DNA of 10,757 nt from Bacteroidota bacterium (GTDB lineage Bacteria; Bacteroidota; Bacteroidia; Chitinophagales; Chitinophagaceae): assembly GCA_026391115.1 (NCBI GenBank), contig JAPLER010000072.1:2406-13162 (forward strand). The letters run 5' to 3'. Of the stretch, positions 1-6,851 are shown piece after piece. Numbering within the stretch: the stretch's first letter is position 1; every line of letters starts with the position of its first letter. The notes under the pieces were generated by a model. That model worked only from the letters and a program-made list of their open reading frames with translations. It had not been told where the DNA came from and ran no database searches. A program made the position numbers and the translations under genes.

Positions 1-277
1 CCTTAACCACATCTTCGGACATTTTCTGAGCTTGATCTGCAATAGGTTTCCATTCAGCCGCTTTTGCTTGTGTTTTAGGATCTTTCAATAATTCTTCAAA
101 AGACTCCATAACACTTTTGTCTTTATTATCAACACTCCTATTAGCAGTCATTAAACTTCTGTCAACAGTTTTGAACGCATTTAATATTTCAGATGATACG
201 TTTAATGCAAGTAGTGCTGTTAACACCAAATACATTAGGTTAATCATCTTCTGCCTAGGTTCTTTAGGTAATGACAT
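1..277 (-). CDS. gldM: GldM, T9SS motor/periplasmic shaft protein (N-terminal 92 residues only)
   Basis: GldM is an inner-membrane protein of the type IX secretion system. It pairs with GldL to form a proton-driven rotary motor and reaches through the periplasm to the GldK/GldN ring. The first 92 codons are visible and the gene continues past the left edge. The start MSLPKEPRQKMINLMYLVLT is the family's hallmark N terminus: a short basic cytoplasmic tip, then one transmembrane helix at about residues 11-30 (LMYLVLTALLAL), then NVSSEILNAFKTVD leading into the periplasmic part. The ATG at 277-275 is the only sensible start, because the signature begins at that codon. It lies 70 bases after the gldL stop on the same strand and is probably in the same operon. 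No Shine-Dalgarno is visible, which is normal for this phylum. The family assignment is very secure; the rest of the protein cannot be assessed. Confidence 0.96.
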   Translation of the reverse strand, partial: MSLPKEPRQKMINLMYLVLTALLALNVSSEILNAFKTVDRSLMTANRSVDNKDKSVMESFEELLKDPKTQAKAAEWKPIADQAQKMSEDVVK

Positions 278-347
278 GTTTTTTAATTATTTAAATTATT
301 TACGAATATTTTTAATTTATCTAAGGATTGCAACTATAGCTACTATA

Positions 348-1115
348 CTATCTTCCTTGCATTGCAGTTAACATATTACCATAAACTGAATTCAATTTAG
401 TTAAGTTGGTTGCTAAGGCTGCAATTTGATCTTTTGCTTTAACTGCATCTTCAGCTGTATTATTCATAGCAGCAGATGCTTGAGCCAATTTACCATAGAA
501 TTGATTCATTGTTTTCAAATGGTTGTTGCTTTCTTGTAATTCTAGTTCGTAAATAGTATTTAAAGAAGATAAATTTTTAGTTAGTACTTGTACTTGACTA
601 TGAAACTGCTTTGTAGTTTCACTAGCTGCATTAAATGCTTGAAAAGTTCCAGCAGCTTGATTAACAGAAGTAGCTACAGCGGTTAATGCACTAGTTGCAT
701 TTTTAGTACTTGCAGTAAAATCGCCTGTAGATTTCACAACATCACCTATCTCTCCCATTTTATCCACCGTGGTTCCTAATTTTTGGAACCCAGCACTTAA
801 TTTACCCAAATTAGCAGGTGTAATATCAGCTTCAGTTAACATTTTTTCCATAGATTTTAAAGCAGGGTTACCTTTATCTACGTTCTCCATTCCAGGAATA
901 TGCACTTCGTGCTCATCCATAGCTGGATATATAATATATAGAATACCATAAGTTAAAAACAATACAGCCTCTGTTGTAAGACCAATCTTCAACATAATAT
1001 CTGCAATTGGGGAGTGTAATATTTTTTGAAGTGCTCCGTAAATTACTACTGCTGCTGCAACAGATACGAAAATGTCCATAAACTTGTTAACCTTTGGTGG
1101 GATTTTTGCTGCCAT
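348..1115 (-). CDS. gldL: GldL, T9SS proton-channel motor subunit
   Basis: GldL is the inner-membrane motor partner of GldM; its two transmembrane helices surround the single GldM helix and couple proton flow to secretion and gliding. The 255-residue protein has helix 1 at about residues 12-31 (FMDIFVSVAAAVVIYGALQK) and helix 2 at about 40-62. Glu49 sits inside helix 2 (GLTTEAVLF) and matches the glutamate required in the Flavobacterium johnsoniae protein. Lys31 and His34 end helix 1 in the GALxKIxH motif. Residues 65-255 are a long cytoplasmic, Ala/Thr/Asn-rich and probably coiled-coil tail, as in the family. The start ATG (1115-1113) gives MAAKIPPKVNKF. The gene lies between gldK (129 bases upstream) and gldM (70 bases downstream), the conserved gldKLMN order. 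The protein looks complete. Confidence 0.96.
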   Translation of the reverse strand: MAAKIPPKVNKFMDIFVSVAAAVVIYGALQKILHSPIADIMLKIGLTTEAVLFLTYGILYIIYPAMDEHEVHIPGMENVDKGNPALKSMEKMLTEADITPANLGKLSAGFQKLGTTVDKMGEIGDVVKSTGDFTASTKNATSALTAVATSVNQAAGTFQAFNAASETTKQFHSQVQVLTKNLSSLNTIYELELQESNNHLKTMNQFYGKLAQASAAMNNTAEDAVKAKDQIAALATNLTKLNSVYGNMLTAMQGR

Positions 1116-1160
1116 AACTTTTTTGTTTTAGTTTTTGTTTTTTATTTTATTTATGAAAAT

Positions 1161-1187
1161 TCGCACTCGAACTTTTATGGAGTGCAA
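1161..1187 (-). promoter_or_regulatory. Possible mRNA hairpin between gldK and gldL
   Basis: On the minus strand GCACTC pairs with GAGTGC around an 11-base loop, and the stem extends by one G-U and one A-U pair to 8 bp. The extension works only in the gldK-gldL sense RNA, since the opposite strand would have a C-A mismatch. The stem is followed by GAATTTTC, so it could be a weak attenuator, a processing site or a 3' end protector. It is short and could be chance. Confidence 0.3.
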
Positions 1188-1244
1188 GGTAAATTTTTAT
1201 TTTGAAAAAATGTAATTTGAAACTGTTATAAATTTGTTAAAAAT

Positions 1245-2549
1245 TTATTTAGAACGAGGTGCTAAATCTATCACACATCTAAATCCAATATATGATTTAG
1301 CAGAATCTTGATATTCAAATGCTCTTGTACTAGTTTGTAAATAAAATGCAATATCTTTCCAGCTACCTCCACGTATAGTTTTACGTTTCATATATGGCGG
1401 ATCACTATCTTTTGCATCGTATCTTAAATCAGGACTCATTTCATTAAAGAAATTGTAAGATCCTTCATTGTAATAAGAGTTAGTCCATTCTGCAACATTA
1501 CCACTCATATTATACAAACCATAATCATTTGGCCAATAAGCATCAGCTCTTACGGTGTAGAATCCACCATCTTCTGCATAATTACCACGCCCAGGTTTAA
1601 AATTAGCTAATAGACATCCTTTTTTATTACGTGGGTAATAGTTACCCCAAGGATACATACTATTTGTACGAGACCCACGAGCTGCATATTCCCACTCAGC
1701 TTCGCTTGGTAAACGATAATTGCTTTCGATAGCTAATTTTCTTTTATTTAACATTTTATCTTGAACAACAGTTCTCCAATGGCAAAATGCTTTGGCTTGT
1801 TTCCAAGTTACACCAACAACAGGGTAATTACCAAATGACGGATGTGCATAATATCTTTTAGTCATTGGCTCGTTGTAAGCATAAGAAAAATCTCTCATCC
1901 ATACCAAAGTATCAGGATAAACAGGTACTCTTTCACGTGCAATAAACTTTGTTCTAGCAACACCTTTATTCTCACGTCTTGCTGCTTCAGATAAAACGAA
2001 CTCTTCAGAACGATATACTAACTTGTCAGGATCAATTTCAATACGACCATATAATCTTTGATCTGGAGATAAAACCATTTTGTCTCCTAATTTTTCAATT
2101 TGCTTAGAATCATATTTTAAAGACTGCCTAGCTTTAGTCCAATCAATTGCTTGATTAGAATCACCAGCCGCCCCAGGACCACCTTTAGCAACAAAATTTA
2201 ATTCTTTTGCAGCCATAGAATCTCTTACCCAATTAACGAAAGAACGATATTTATTATTTGTAATCTCAGTTCTATCCATCCAAAATCCGGGGATAGATAC
2301 TTGACGATTACGTTGATTAAGATTATAGTTTACATCTTCATCACTAGGTCCCATATGAAATGTTCCAGGAGGAATGTAAGCCATACCATACGGAGCTCCC
2401 ATACTTCTTAGAGAACTTGGTGCAGTTCCGTGAACTTGACCATCTGCATCGTATAAATCTTTCATCTGTTCTTTTCCTTTATTACCACATGAGGTAATAA
2501 ATAAAGAAGTTGAAGCGAGGCAAACTACATAAAAGATATTCTTCATCAT
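1245..2549 (-). CDS. gldK: GldK, T9SS outer-membrane ring lipoprotein (FGE-sulfatase fold)
   Basis: GldK (PorK in Porphyromonas) is a lipoprotein that, with GldN, builds a large periplasmic ring under the outer membrane in the type IX secretion machine. The 434-residue product starts with a lipoprotein signal peptide: MMKN, a hydrophobic stretch and a lipobox-like ITSC with Cys21 as the likely lipidated residue. From about residue 55 to the end it has the formylglycine-generating-enzyme-like fold, with MAYIPPGTFHMG at the front, YRLPSEAEWEYAARG and NVAEWTNSYY in the middle, and RGGSWKD and YIGFRCV at the end. GldJ shares this fold, but the adjacent gldL and gldM identify it as GldK. Two ATGs are adjacent (2549 and 2546), and either could be used. 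It is first in the visible operon, with a good promoter candidate just upstream. Length is close to the family norm and nothing is missing. Confidence 0.94.
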   Translation of the reverse strand: MMKNIFYVVCLASTSLFITSCGNKGKEQMKDLYDADGQVHGTAPSSLRSMGAPYGMAYIPPGTFHMGPSDEDVNYNLNQRNRQVSIPGFWMDRTEITNNKYRSFVNWVRDSMAAKELNFVAKGGPGAAGDSNQAIDWTKARQSLKYDSKQIEKLGDKMVLSPDQRLYGRIEIDPDKLVYRSEEFVLSEAARRENKGVARTKFIARERVPVYPDTLVWMRDFSYAYNEPMTKRYYAHPSFGNYPVVGVTWKQAKAFCHWRTVVQDKMLNKRKLAIESNYRLPSEAEWEYAARGSRTNSMYPWGNYYPRNKKGCLLANFKPGRGNYAEDGGFYTVRADAYWPNDYGLYNMSGNVAEWTNSYYNEGSYNFFNEMSPDLRYDAKDSDPPYMKRKTIRGGSWKDIAFYLQTSTRAFEYQDSAKSYIGFRCVIDLAPRSK

Positions 2550-2573
2550 TATAACTTAATTAAATGGTGACGA

Positions 2574-2606
2574 CAAAAATAGGGACATATATAGCAAACT
2601 ACCAAA
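2574..2606 (-). promoter_or_regulatory. Candidate Bacteroidota-type promoter for gldK
   Basis: The minus strand reads TTTG (2606-2603), 21 bases, then TATTTTTG (2581-2574). This fits the phylum's -33 TTTG and -7 TAnnTTTG boxes. Transcription would start near 2568, leaving a leader of about 20 nt before the gldK ATG at 2549. Both boxes match fully and the position is right, but no transcript data are available. It implies that gldK is transcribed separately from the gene at 2717-4756. Confidence 0.55.
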
Positions 2607-2716
2607 TATGTACTTACTTAACTGTAAAAAAATAGGTAAAATTTATACGATAAAAAGTTGTGTTAATTTTTAAAATTAGCAACGATTCTGTTCAAATCGG
2701 GTGCAATATATAGTAA

Positions 2717-4756
2717 TTAAATGTTATAAAAAACTAAAAAATTTTCTATACTACTGAAGGACGGTAAACAGGTTTGATTTTGACATAAATAAATAGTTAA
2801 ATCTTCGGTGCTTTTTTTACCAAATAAAATAGGCAAATCTTTCTGATTATCATTGTGCCAATAAACCACAACTTTATTAGGCTGATATACTTCTATGATA
2901 TGCAATGCTGCTGCATTTGCTTGACTACCACTCACCACTATTTCTTTAAGAGATTTTATATTATTTTGCAACAATATTGCCCATACACAAAACGAGTTAG
3001 GATATTTAATAATCGCCTGTTCTAAACAACTAATCATTGCAAGAAAACGTTTGCGTATTTTATCGTCATTAAATACTATTGATAAGTACTGTAAACAGTG
3101 CCCTAAGACTGCATTTGCACTTGGCGTCGCTCCATCATACACTTCAATTTTTTGAGCAATTATATCTTTTTGATTTGTTACTGTATAATTGAAAAATAAA
3201 TTTTCATTATCACTAAAATTTGCTTCTACAAATAATAACAATTCTTTAGCCTTAAACAAATAATTTAAGTTGCCTGTAATTTCTTGCAAATGAATTAATG
3301 CCCATATTAAATAAGCATAATCATCTAAAAAAGCAATATTATAGGCTATATTATTTTTATAGCAATGAAAAAGTTGTTCTTTATCCATCATTTTAGTTAA
3401 AACAAAGTCAATATTCTTTTCAGCAATATTTTTATAATGAGATACACCTGTTGCAGCATAAGCTTTACAGTAAGCAATATTTATTAAAGCATTCCAACTA
3501 CACAGTGTTTTATCATCTAATAAAGGTCTTATTCTTTCCGCTCTTTTTTTCAAAAGCAGTTGCTTGCATCGTTCTATTTTTTCTTTCAAAACAATAACAG
3601 CAATATTTTTTTCAACTGCAATATTTTCTATTGTTTTATCAAGCCATAAAATATTGGTATGTTCCCAATTTCCTATTTCTTCAACTTGATAAATTTCACA
3701 AAAAAGTGCAGCATCTTCCAACAATATATTTTCTATTTCTTGTTTACTCCAAGTATAAAATTTTCCTTCTACTCCTTCGCTATCTGCATCTAAGGCACTA
3801 TAAAAAGCAAACTCTTCACTCATCATTTCTCTTTCAATAAAAGCTAGTGTTTGCTCAATCGTTTCTTTATAAAGATTTTTCTTTGTTAATTGGTACGCTT
3901 CGCTTAAAACATTTATCAGTAAAGCATTGTCATACAACATTTTTTCGAAATGTGGTGCAAACCATTTTTCATCTACACTATACCTTGAAAAGCCACCTGC
4001 AATTTGGTCATAAATTCCACCCAAAATCATTTTATCTAAACTTAATAGTGCTTGCTGCAAAGCATTTTCATCTTTTGTAAAATGATAATGGCGAAGTAAA
4101 TATTGAATAGAAAATGTTTGTGGAAATTTAGGTGCATTGCCAAAACCACCCCAGTTTTTATCTGCATTTTTTAACAAATTCTGAGCTATTATATCCAACG
4201 TTTCGTCATTAAAACTACTACTACCAGATGAGGTGTTTTTTGCAAATTGATTACTTCTATTAAGATGTTCTGTTAGCTTTTCAGCTTGCATTTCAATTTC
4301 TTGTTTTTTTCCATTAAACGACTTGCTCACTGCTATCAAAGTCTCTGTCCAACTCATTCGTCCATAAGCAGCAATTGGGGGAAAATAAGTACCCCCATAA
4401 AATGGTTTTAAGTTGGGTGTAAGAAAAACATTTAAAGGCCACCCACCACTACCTGTCATTGCTTGCACAGCATCCATATAAATATGGTCTAGGTCTGGTC
4501 TTTCTTCTCTATCTATTTTAATATTGATAAAGTGTTCATTCATTATGGCAGCAGTTTTTTCATCTTCAAAACTCTCTCTTTCCATAACGTGACACCAATG
4601 ACAACTGCTATAGCCAATACTTACTAAAATAGGTTTATTTTCTTGTTGTGCTTTTTGCAAAGTTTCATCACTCCACATTAACCAGTTTACAGGATTATGG
4701 GCGTGTTGTTGTAAGTATGGAGAAAGTGAGTGAATCAATTGATTGGTGTGTTGCAT
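2717..4756 (-). CDS. Thioredoxin-domain protein of the DUF255 / YyaL (SPATA20-like) family
   Basis: This 679-residue protein matches the widespread YyaL/SPATA20 family along its whole length. Residues about 5-165 are the thioredoxin-like domain: NPVNWLMW, then SSCHWCHVMERESFED with the CxxC pair Cys52/Cys55, then GGWPLNVFLTP and YGGTYFPP. The remainder resembles the six-hairpin glycosidase-type helical barrel, with GGIYDQIAGGFSRYSVDEKW (about 246-265), HFEKMLYDNALL, ALDADSEGVEGKFYTW, and DDKTLCSWNALI. There is no signal peptide, so it is probably cytoplasmic. The biochemical role of the family is not settled; a redox or sugar-epimerase-like function has been proposed from the folds only. The start at 4756 places the conserved SPYLQQHAHNPVNW near the N terminus as expected. 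It is 167 bases upstream of gldK on the same strand, but gldK has its own promoter candidate. The gene looks intact. Confidence 0.92.
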   Translation of the reverse strand: MQHTNQLIHSLSPYLQQHAHNPVNWLMWSDETLQKAQQENKPILVSIGYSSCHWCHVMERESFEDEKTAAIMNEHFINIKIDREERPDLDHIYMDAVQAMTGSGGWPLNVFLTPNLKPFYGGTYFPPIAAYGRMSWTETLIAVSKSFNGKKQEIEMQAEKLTEHLNRSNQFAKNTSSGSSSFNDETLDIIAQNLLKNADKNWGGFGNAPKFPQTFSIQYLLRHYHFTKDENALQQALLSLDKMILGGIYDQIAGGFSRYSVDEKWFAPHFEKMLYDNALLINVLSEAYQLTKKNLYKETIEQTLAFIEREMMSEEFAFYSALDADSEGVEGKFYTWSKQEIENILLEDAALFCEIYQVEEIGNWEHTNILWLDKTIENIAVEKNIAVIVLKEKIERCKQLLLKKRAERIRPLLDDKTLCSWNALINIAYCKAYAATGVSHYKNIAEKNIDFVLTKMMDKEQLFHCYKNNIAYNIAFLDDYAYLIWALIHLQEITGNLNYLFKAKELLLFVEANFSDNENLFFNYTVTNQKDIIAQKIEVYDGATPSANAVLGHCLQYLSIVFNDDKIRKRFLAMISCLEQAIIKYPNSFCVWAILLQNNIKSLKEIVVSGSQANAAALHIIEVYQPNKVVVYWHNDNQKDLPILFGKKSTEDLTIYLCQNQTCLPSFSSIENFLVFYNI

Positions 4757-4822
4757 TGCAATATTTTGTTATACAAATAACTATCATTAAAAATAATTCT
4801 AAAAAAAAGTTTACAAGACAGG

Positions 4823-4927
4823 CAACCTTTTTAAATAAAATATCGAAGTAATTAATAGAGGTTGAAAATTGCTAATCAATAGCGGGGGTTTTTCAAATCA
4901 AAGAGAGGTGTTTCTACATCTCTCTTT
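4823..4927 (+). promoter_or_regulatory. Possible structured RNA leader ahead of the paaD-like gene
   Basis: Three stems can be drawn on the plus strand. CAACCTTT (4823-4830) pairs with AGAGGTTG (4857-4864), using one G-U. GCTA (4871-4874) pairs with TAGC (4880-4883). A 12-bp stem joins 4900-4911 to 4916-4927 around a TTCT loop, with one G-U, and is followed by a short T run. Both wobble pairs would be C-A mismatches on the other strand, favouring a plus-strand RNA. The last hairpin ends 11 bases before the ATG at 4939. It cannot terminate an upstream gene, because the neighbour is divergent. The function is unknown: it could be an attenuator, a cis-regulatory leader, a small RNA or chance in AT-rich DNA. 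Confidence 0.35.
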
Positions 4928-4938
4928 TACTTTGCATT

Positions 4939-5415
4939 ATGGAAAATGAAATTGAACAAAAAATCTGGGAAATATTAGAAACTGTTTGCGACCCAGAAGT
5001 GCCTGTTTTAACCATTATAGATTTAGGTATTGTAAGAAATGTTACAATTAGAAAGAATACAGTATTAATCAATATTACATCTACATACACTGGCTGCCCT
5101 GCAATGGATATGATTACTATGAATATTAAACTGGCTTTGGCTGAAAATGGTTTTAAAAATATTGAAGTAAAACAAGTGCTAACACCAGCTTGGACAACAG
5201 ATTGGATGACTGAAAATGGTAAACAAAAGTTGAAAGAATATGGTATAGCACCACCACAAAAAAATAGTAGAGAAACGCCAGATACTGGTATTGAGTGTCC
5301 TCAATGCAACTCGCTTGATACTATTTTGATAAGCGAGTTTGGGAGCACTGCATGCAAGGCTCTTTACAAATGCAATACTTGCAAAGAGCCTTTTGATTAT
5401 TTTAAGTGTTACTAA
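4939..5415 (+). CDS. paaD: PaaD-like protein (MIP18/DUF59 domain plus zinc ribbon)
   Basis: PaaD is the small subunit-type protein of the phenylacetyl-CoA 1,2-epoxidase system, thought to help mature the metal/iron-sulfur centres of the PaaABCE enzyme. Residues 1-100 of the 158 are a MIP18 (DUF59) domain with CDPEVPVLTIIDLGIV (Asp18-Pro-Glu) and the reactive-cysteine loop TGCPAMDM (Cys53). The C-terminal part is the PaaD-specific zinc ribbon with Cys120/Cys123, Cys139, Cys145/Cys148 and Cys157, ending in PFDYFKCY. This ribbon separates it from the shorter SufT-type DUF59 proteins. The length is typical. The ATG is preceded by TTACTTTGCATT, a one-mismatch -7 box so close that an almost leaderless mRNA is possible. 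The gene is divergent from its left neighbour and convergent with its right one, so it is monocistronic; no paaA, B, C or E is visible. Family assignment is strong; its role outside a paa cluster is inferred. Confidence 0.92.
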   Translation: MENEIEQKIWEILETVCDPEVPVLTIIDLGIVRNVTIRKNTVLINITSTYTGCPAMDMITMNIKLALAENGFKNIEVKQVLTPAWTTDWMTENGKQKLKEYGIAPPQKNSRETPDTGIECPQCNSLDTILISEFGSTACKALYKCNTCKEPFDYFKCY

Positions 5416-5441
5416 TTAGTGCTTACTTGCAATAAAAACAA

Positions 5442-5477
5442 AACCTCAACTATTGCTAATTGAGGTTGTTTCTTTTT
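5442..5477. terminator. Bidirectional terminator between converging genes
   Basis: AACCTCAA (5442-5449) and TTGAGGTT (5460-5467) form a perfect 8-bp stem with a 10-base loop. On the plus strand it is followed by GTTTC and a run of seven Ts. On the minus strand it is followed by TTTTGTTTTT. It lies 26 bases after the paaD stop and 24 bases before the stop of the converging gene at 5491, and so can serve both. Confidence 0.78.
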
Positions 5478-5490
5478 TTGGTTAATATTC

Positions 5491-6141
5491 CTAATTCCCT
5501 GTTACTGGTCTTCTTTTATTTTTTAAAGTTTCTAATATTTGTTTTTGACGTTCTTTCTCATTTTTTTGGGTAGCTTGATCTACGTTGTTTTGTGATATTT
5601 CTTCTTCAATTTTCTTTTTCTTTTTTAATAACGAAACACCATCTTCTTGCAGGTTAATATATTTCTTTTCAGCTTTCTTGGCAACTTCTTCTTGTGCTTC
5701 TATTTGCAATTCTAAATCGTAAGCAGCTACAACGTCTCTTAAGCTAGTCAAGTAAACACGAGTATTACCAATTAACGATGCATCTTCTACATCATTAGCA
5801 AAATTTTCAAAACCTTTACTTATTAAAAAAGTTACTACAGCAGTGCCTTTTTCTTGTCTACTTTTTCTTTCCACCATCATATAAATATCGTGTGGTTCTG
5901 TGCCTAGTTCTGTTATTAATACAGCAGGATACAAAATAAAACCTTTGGTCTTTTTACCTTTATACCCCATTTTCTCAAAGTTCTTATCAATAGCATCCTT
6001 CACAACATCTTCATCATATGGAATTTCGCCAATAACAGCTGGTACTTCTTTTTTATTAAACTCGGCTGTGCCAAAACGTGTTTGCGAAAAACTGCAAATA
6101 CCCACAAGTGCACATATCAATAACAAAAAAATTTGCTTCAT
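5491..6141 (-). CDS. Exported protein of unknown function with C-terminal coiled coil
   Basis: I cannot name a function. The 216-residue product has a clear Sec signal peptide (MKQIFLLLICALVGICSFSQ) with cleavage likely around residues 18-20, so the mature protein should be periplasmic or surface exposed. Residues about 30-140 form a compact mixed domain with EVPAVIGEIPYDEDVV, MGYKGKKTKGF, and HDIYMMVERKSRQEK followed by AVVTFLISKG. Residues about 142-207 are strongly charged, with Glu/Lys/Gln heptads including five consecutive lysines at 173-177, and are probably a coiled coil. I recall similar proteins (signal peptide, GYKGK motif, RKSRxEK motif, Lys/Glu tail) in other Chitinophagales genomes, without an assigned role. 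The gene is alone: convergent with paaD through a shared terminator and divergent from lon. The start ATG at 6141 begins the signal peptide directly. No lipobox is seen. Confidence 0.85.
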   Translation of the reverse strand: MKQIFLLLICALVGICSFSQTRFGTAEFNKKEVPAVIGEIPYDEDVVKDAIDKNFEKMGYKGKKTKGFILYPAVLITELGTEPHDIYMMVERKSRQEKGTAVVTFLISKGFENFANDVEDASLIGNTRVYLTSLRDVVAAYDLELQIEAQEEVAKKAEKKYINLQEDGVSLLKKKKKIEEEISQNNVDQATQKNEKERQKQILETLKNKRRPVTGN

Positions 6142-6497
6142 AATAAAATCATTTTTATCAAAACGAAATTTTGGTGATTGTATTATTTAACAGTCAAATT
6201 TTATTCAGTAATATGAAATATATCTTGTAACTGTTTTGAGCAGTATAAACAAGATTTTGAATTCTTTTATATGTTTTTTCTGTTCAATTAGACGCCAACA
6301 GGTACCAATTCTGCCACTTACACTATAAATCTATTCAAGTTTCTGCCAAATTCTGTTAATTATATTTCAAATTGCTGCAATGGCATTGTAATTGACTTTA
6401 CATTCGCCACCCATTTTTTTAGATAGTCTTTAGGTATTAGTCTTTGGTCTTTAGCAATAAACCAAATACCAAACACCAAAGACCAAAGACACATACA
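6142..6497. other. 356-base intergenic region between the unknown exported protein gene and lon
   Basis: This AT-rich gap lies between two divergent genes and should hold both promoters. No perfect TAnnTTTG box was found for lon; TACATTCG at 6399-6406 is a one-mismatch candidate. TTCTGCCA occurs twice, at 6309-6316 and 6341-6348 (32 bases apart), followed by TTCTGTTA at 6351-6358, and these could be binding sites. The right end, from 6427, is a heptamer-based inverted repeat described separately. No coding sequence is supported here. Confidence 0.6.
6427..6490. repeat. Heptamer-periodic inverted repeat directly upstream of lon
   Basis: The left arm reads as four consecutive 7-mers: TCTTTAG, GTATTAG, TCTTTGG, TCTTTAG (6427-6454). 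After a 6-base spacer the right arm reads as four more: ACCAAAT, ACCAAAC, ACCAAAG, ACCAAAG (6461-6488). The arms are roughly reverse complements. The best-matched part is a perfect 13-bp inverted repeat, 6440-6452 against 6478-6490, with a 25-base loop. It ends 7 bases before the lon ATG, so it would lie in the lon leader if transcribed. It may be a heptanucleotide repeat element or a regulatory hairpin. Confidence 0.75.
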
Positions 6498-6851
6498 ATG
6501 AAAGAAAAGAACTTTTTTGCCCCAACCGATGAGAATGATTTTATGCCTATCATTTCAATTAGTGAAAATGATAATGAAGATAAAGACTTAGTAATACCCA
6601 ATACTATTGCACTATTGCCTTTACGCAATACAGTATTATATCCAGGTGTAGTGTTGCCCATAACAGTAAGCAGAGATAAAAGTATAAAGGCAGTAAACGA
6701 TGCCTACAAAGGCGACAAATTAATAGGTGTAATATCTCAAAAAGATGTAGCTATAGAAGAACCTGAAGCCAAGGATTTATGTAAAATAGGAACCGTTGCC
6801 AAAATTATTAAACTTATTAAAATGCCCGATGGTGGTACGACCTATTATTAA
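6498..6851 (+). CDS. lon: Lon protease, N-terminal fragment (frame broken)
   Basis: This frame encodes the first part of the ATP-dependent Lon protease, the LON substrate-binding domain. It starts at MKEKNFFAPTDEND; an upstream in-frame ATG at 6444 falls inside the intergenic repeat and is unlikely to be used. The domain is recognisable from LPLRNTVLYPGVVLPITVSRDKS, GVISQKD and the GTVAKIIKLIKMPDGGTT strand. The reading then hits a stop (TAT TAT TAA) at 6849-6851 after 117 residues. In intact Lon proteins a segment of the type VIIQGKKRFEIxE follows here. It is absent, and Lon sequence resumes in another frame at IINNEPYF (from 6844). This is therefore the 5' part of one lon gene damaged by a small deletion, not an independent gene. 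Alone it would be a short, probably unstable half-domain. Confidence 0.85.
   Translation: MKEKNFFAPTDENDFMPIISISENDNEDKDLVIPNTIALLPLRNTVLYPGVVLPITVSRDKSIKAVNDAYKGDKLIGVISQKDVAIEEPEAKDLCKIGTVAKIIKLIKMPDGGTTYY

Noticed and set aside
117..371. Plus-strand open frame of 84 codons
   Set aside because: It lies antisense to the gldM start and the gldL end, both certain genes, and its translation shows no recognisable features.
2664..2699. AT palindrome (TAATTTT-T-AAAATTA) and a 5-bp CGATT/AATCG hairpin after the YyaL-type gene
   Set aside because: The stems are weak or pure AT, and no good T run follows on the minus strand, so I do not call a terminator here.
6437..6661. Minus-strand open frame of 74 codons over the lon start
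   Set aside because: It is antisense to the Lon N-terminal domain and partly made of the heptamer repeat; no homology or start signal supports it.
6796..6851. Programmed frameshift in lon
   Set aside because: A ribosomal shift would keep all conserved residues on the two sides of the junction, but about 13 residues of the Lon domain are absent, and no slippery site with a downstream structure is apparent.
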